From Gammaproteobacteria bacterium (GTDB lineage: Bacteria > Pseudomonadota > Gammaproteobacteria > HTCC5015): a stretch of DNA of 64,000 nucleotides. This document shows, piece after piece, positions 63,036-64,000 of this stretch (its first letter is position 1; each line of letters starts with the position of its first letter). The translations under genes and the position numbers were made by a program. The stretch spans positions 62,001-126,000 of the forward strand of contig JANQRI010000032.1 of the NCBI GenBank assembly GCA_028284675.1, in the 5' to 3' direction. The notes beneath the pieces were generated by a model, which saw only the letters and a list, made by a program, of their open reading frames with translations, was not told the DNA's origin and searched no databases.

Positions 63036-63437
63036 ATGTTATATCCGATGTTTGCAATGGTGGTGCTGACATTTATTTTGATGGCTTATACATTATATTT
63101 GCGGATAAATTCCGTGTTTAAAAAGGATGTAAACCGCGGATATTATCGGTTGATGTCCGGTTATGATGTGCCTGAATATATTACAAAGACGAGCCGGCAT
63201 TTTGTTAATTTGTTTGAAACACCGGTATTATTTTATGCTGCAGGCATTCTATGTATCGTGTTGGGTATTGAAAATGTATTTTTATTGAGTATTGCATGGG
63301 CGTATATTGCCTGCCGGGCTGTACATGCGCTTATTCATATTACATACAATAATATTCTGCATCGAATGACAGTTTTTTTGCTCGGCAATCTATGTATATT
63401 ATCAATTTGGGGTTTTATTATCGTACATGAAGCATAG
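63036..63437 (+). CDS. MAPEG-family membrane protein
   Basis: 133 residues with four TMs. Typical MAPEG features: SRHFVNLFETPVLFYAAGIL, then SIAWAYIACRAVHALIHITY and NNILHRMTVF. Bacterial members are related to glutathione transferases of the membrane-associated kind; the catalytic activity of this subfamily (COG3686/YecN-like) is uncertain. ATG at 63036 preceded by TTGGAGGGAG. Confidence 0.88.
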   Translation: MLYPMFAMVVLTFILMAYTLYLRINSVFKKDVNRGYYRLMSGYDVPEYITKTSRHFVNLFETPVLFYAAGILCIVLGIENVFLLSIAWAYIACRAVHALIHITYNNILHRMTVFLLGNLCILSIWGFIIVHEA

Positions 63438-63467
63438 CTTAGATAAAAAGAGCTGCTTGAAAACCTG

Positions 63468-64000
63468 ATGATTTCAAAACTACCTGGGGTGTCGGTTTAT
63501 ATACCGGGTTTACTGGGTCCGATTCCTGCAGAAAGCAGCGATTTGCTTTCGAAATTGCCGGTATTATCCCGGTTGTTGAGTCGTGCAAAACAAAGCCTGG
63601 CTGATAATCTATTTCGAATCTTGACTGCTGAAGAAAAAACACCTGTTGCTGCATTGTCTTATCTGGCTGATTTTGGTGTATTGCCTGAAACCGAAGTGGT
63701 TTGTTGTGATCCGGTTTACTTGCAAGCTGATTTGGGACAGGCATTTTTATTTGATACGCACAGTTTTCGGATAAGTAATGCCGAAGCGGGAAAGCTGGTT
63801 GAGGCATTTAATACGCATTTTCATGAATTTGGACTGAACCTTTGTTTTAAACATCCGCAACGCTGGTATCTGGCTGCAGATAAAGCCCCCGGTTTGAATA
63901 CTTTGCCGCTTCAGCGTATCAGTGGAAAGAATATTGATCCTTATTTGCCGGCAGGTAATAAGGGTGCGGAATACTGGAATCGCATTTTGAATGAAACCCA
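63468..64000 (+). CDS. RpfE-type/COG4255 protein (3' end outside window)
   Basis: 177 codons, open to the window's end. Contains DPVYLQADLGQAFLFDTHSF and HEFGLNLCFKHPQRWYLAA, the layout of the COG4255/RpfE-type regulators annotated as phosphoglycerate mutase-like in gammaproteobacteria. The start at 63468 is a weak guess, 31 bases after MAPEG. Function of the family is not established; RpfE in Xanthomonas lies in the DSF cluster. Confidence 0.8.
   Translation, partial: MISKLPGVSVYIPGLLGPIPAESSDLLSKLPVLSRLLSRAKQSLADNLFRILTAEEKTPVAALSYLADFGVLPETEVVCCDPVYLQADLGQAFLFDTHSFRISNAEAGKLVEAFNTHFHEFGLNLCFKHPQRWYLAADKAPGLNTLPLQRISGKNIDPYLPAGNKGAEYWNRILNET

Overview
The window looks like chromosomal DNA of a gammaproteobacterium whose genus I cannot name. 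The basis is the gene families: NirBD and a fused CysG, an OxyR with E. coli-like cysteine spacing, HAE-type RND efflux, LpxR, DUF6164, a COG4255/RpfE-type protein and Tae4/Tai4. About two thirds of the DNA (roughly 35-64 kb, plus the minus-strand blocks at 8.5-11.5 and 18.4-24.1 kb) reads as ordinary compact core or accessory operons. The rest (1-8.5, 12-18.3 and 24.4-34 kb) is more AT-rich. It consists almost only of short, unrelated, plus-strand genes with loose spacing: GNAT acetyltransferases, orphan Tae4 amidases with neighbours that look like immunity genes, lipoproteins, small membrane proteins, a TIR protein and a GFA protein.

Layout. 1-8.5 kb: end of an HxlR regulator, then small plus-strand genes including a Tae4/Tai4 pair, a Tag-like glycosylase and an EF-hand-like protein. 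8.5-11.5 kb: minus-strand AhpD-like/SDR/GST operon and its TetR regulator with palindromic operators. 11.6-18.3 kb: a divergent Xre pair, a HEPN-like gene, a cupin, hydrolases, an M23 peptidase and a second Tae4. 18.4-24.1 kb: minus-strand envelope operon (TetR, LolA-like protein, two FtsX/LolC-like permeases, LolD-like ATPase, outer-membrane barrel). 24.4-34.4 kb: mixed accessory genes (a GNAT fused to a 2TM effector-like domain, a 2OG oxygenase, LpxR, a pentapeptide-TIR protein), then a katG remnant beside oxyR. 34.4-39.6 kb: a secreted esterase and an RND efflux operon. 39.9-44.7 kb: membrane proteins and an orphan FixJ-type regulator. 44.7-50.3 kb: glycogen genes glgA, glgC and glgP. 50.6-59.1 kb: a nitrate assimilation operon (nirB, nirD, molybdenum nitrate reductase, fused FeS/membrane-anchor subunit, cysG) behind a good sigma-54 promoter. 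59.2-64 kb: small conserved genes, PhzF, GIY-YIG, a large protein I do not recognise, MAPEG, and the start of a COG4255/RpfE-type gene.

Two kinds of non-coding structure tie the accessory regions together. First, at least four sites resemble integron attC sites: an imperfect hairpin flanked by TAAC-like and GTTA-like arms, with the preceding stop codon in or next to the 5' arm. They suggest an eroded gene-cassette array, although no integrase lies in the window. Second, a dispersed non-coding repeat of about 100 bp occurs in four to seven copies, always between genes and always in the same orientation. It does not match any repeat family I know.

The nitrate operon is the clearest functional unit. 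Nitrate would be reduced by a Dms-like three-domain enzyme: a catalytic subunit plus a fused four-cluster ferredoxin and DmsC anchor. Nitrite would then be reduced by NirBD, whose siroheme comes from CysG, under nitrogen control. No nitrate transporter is in the window.
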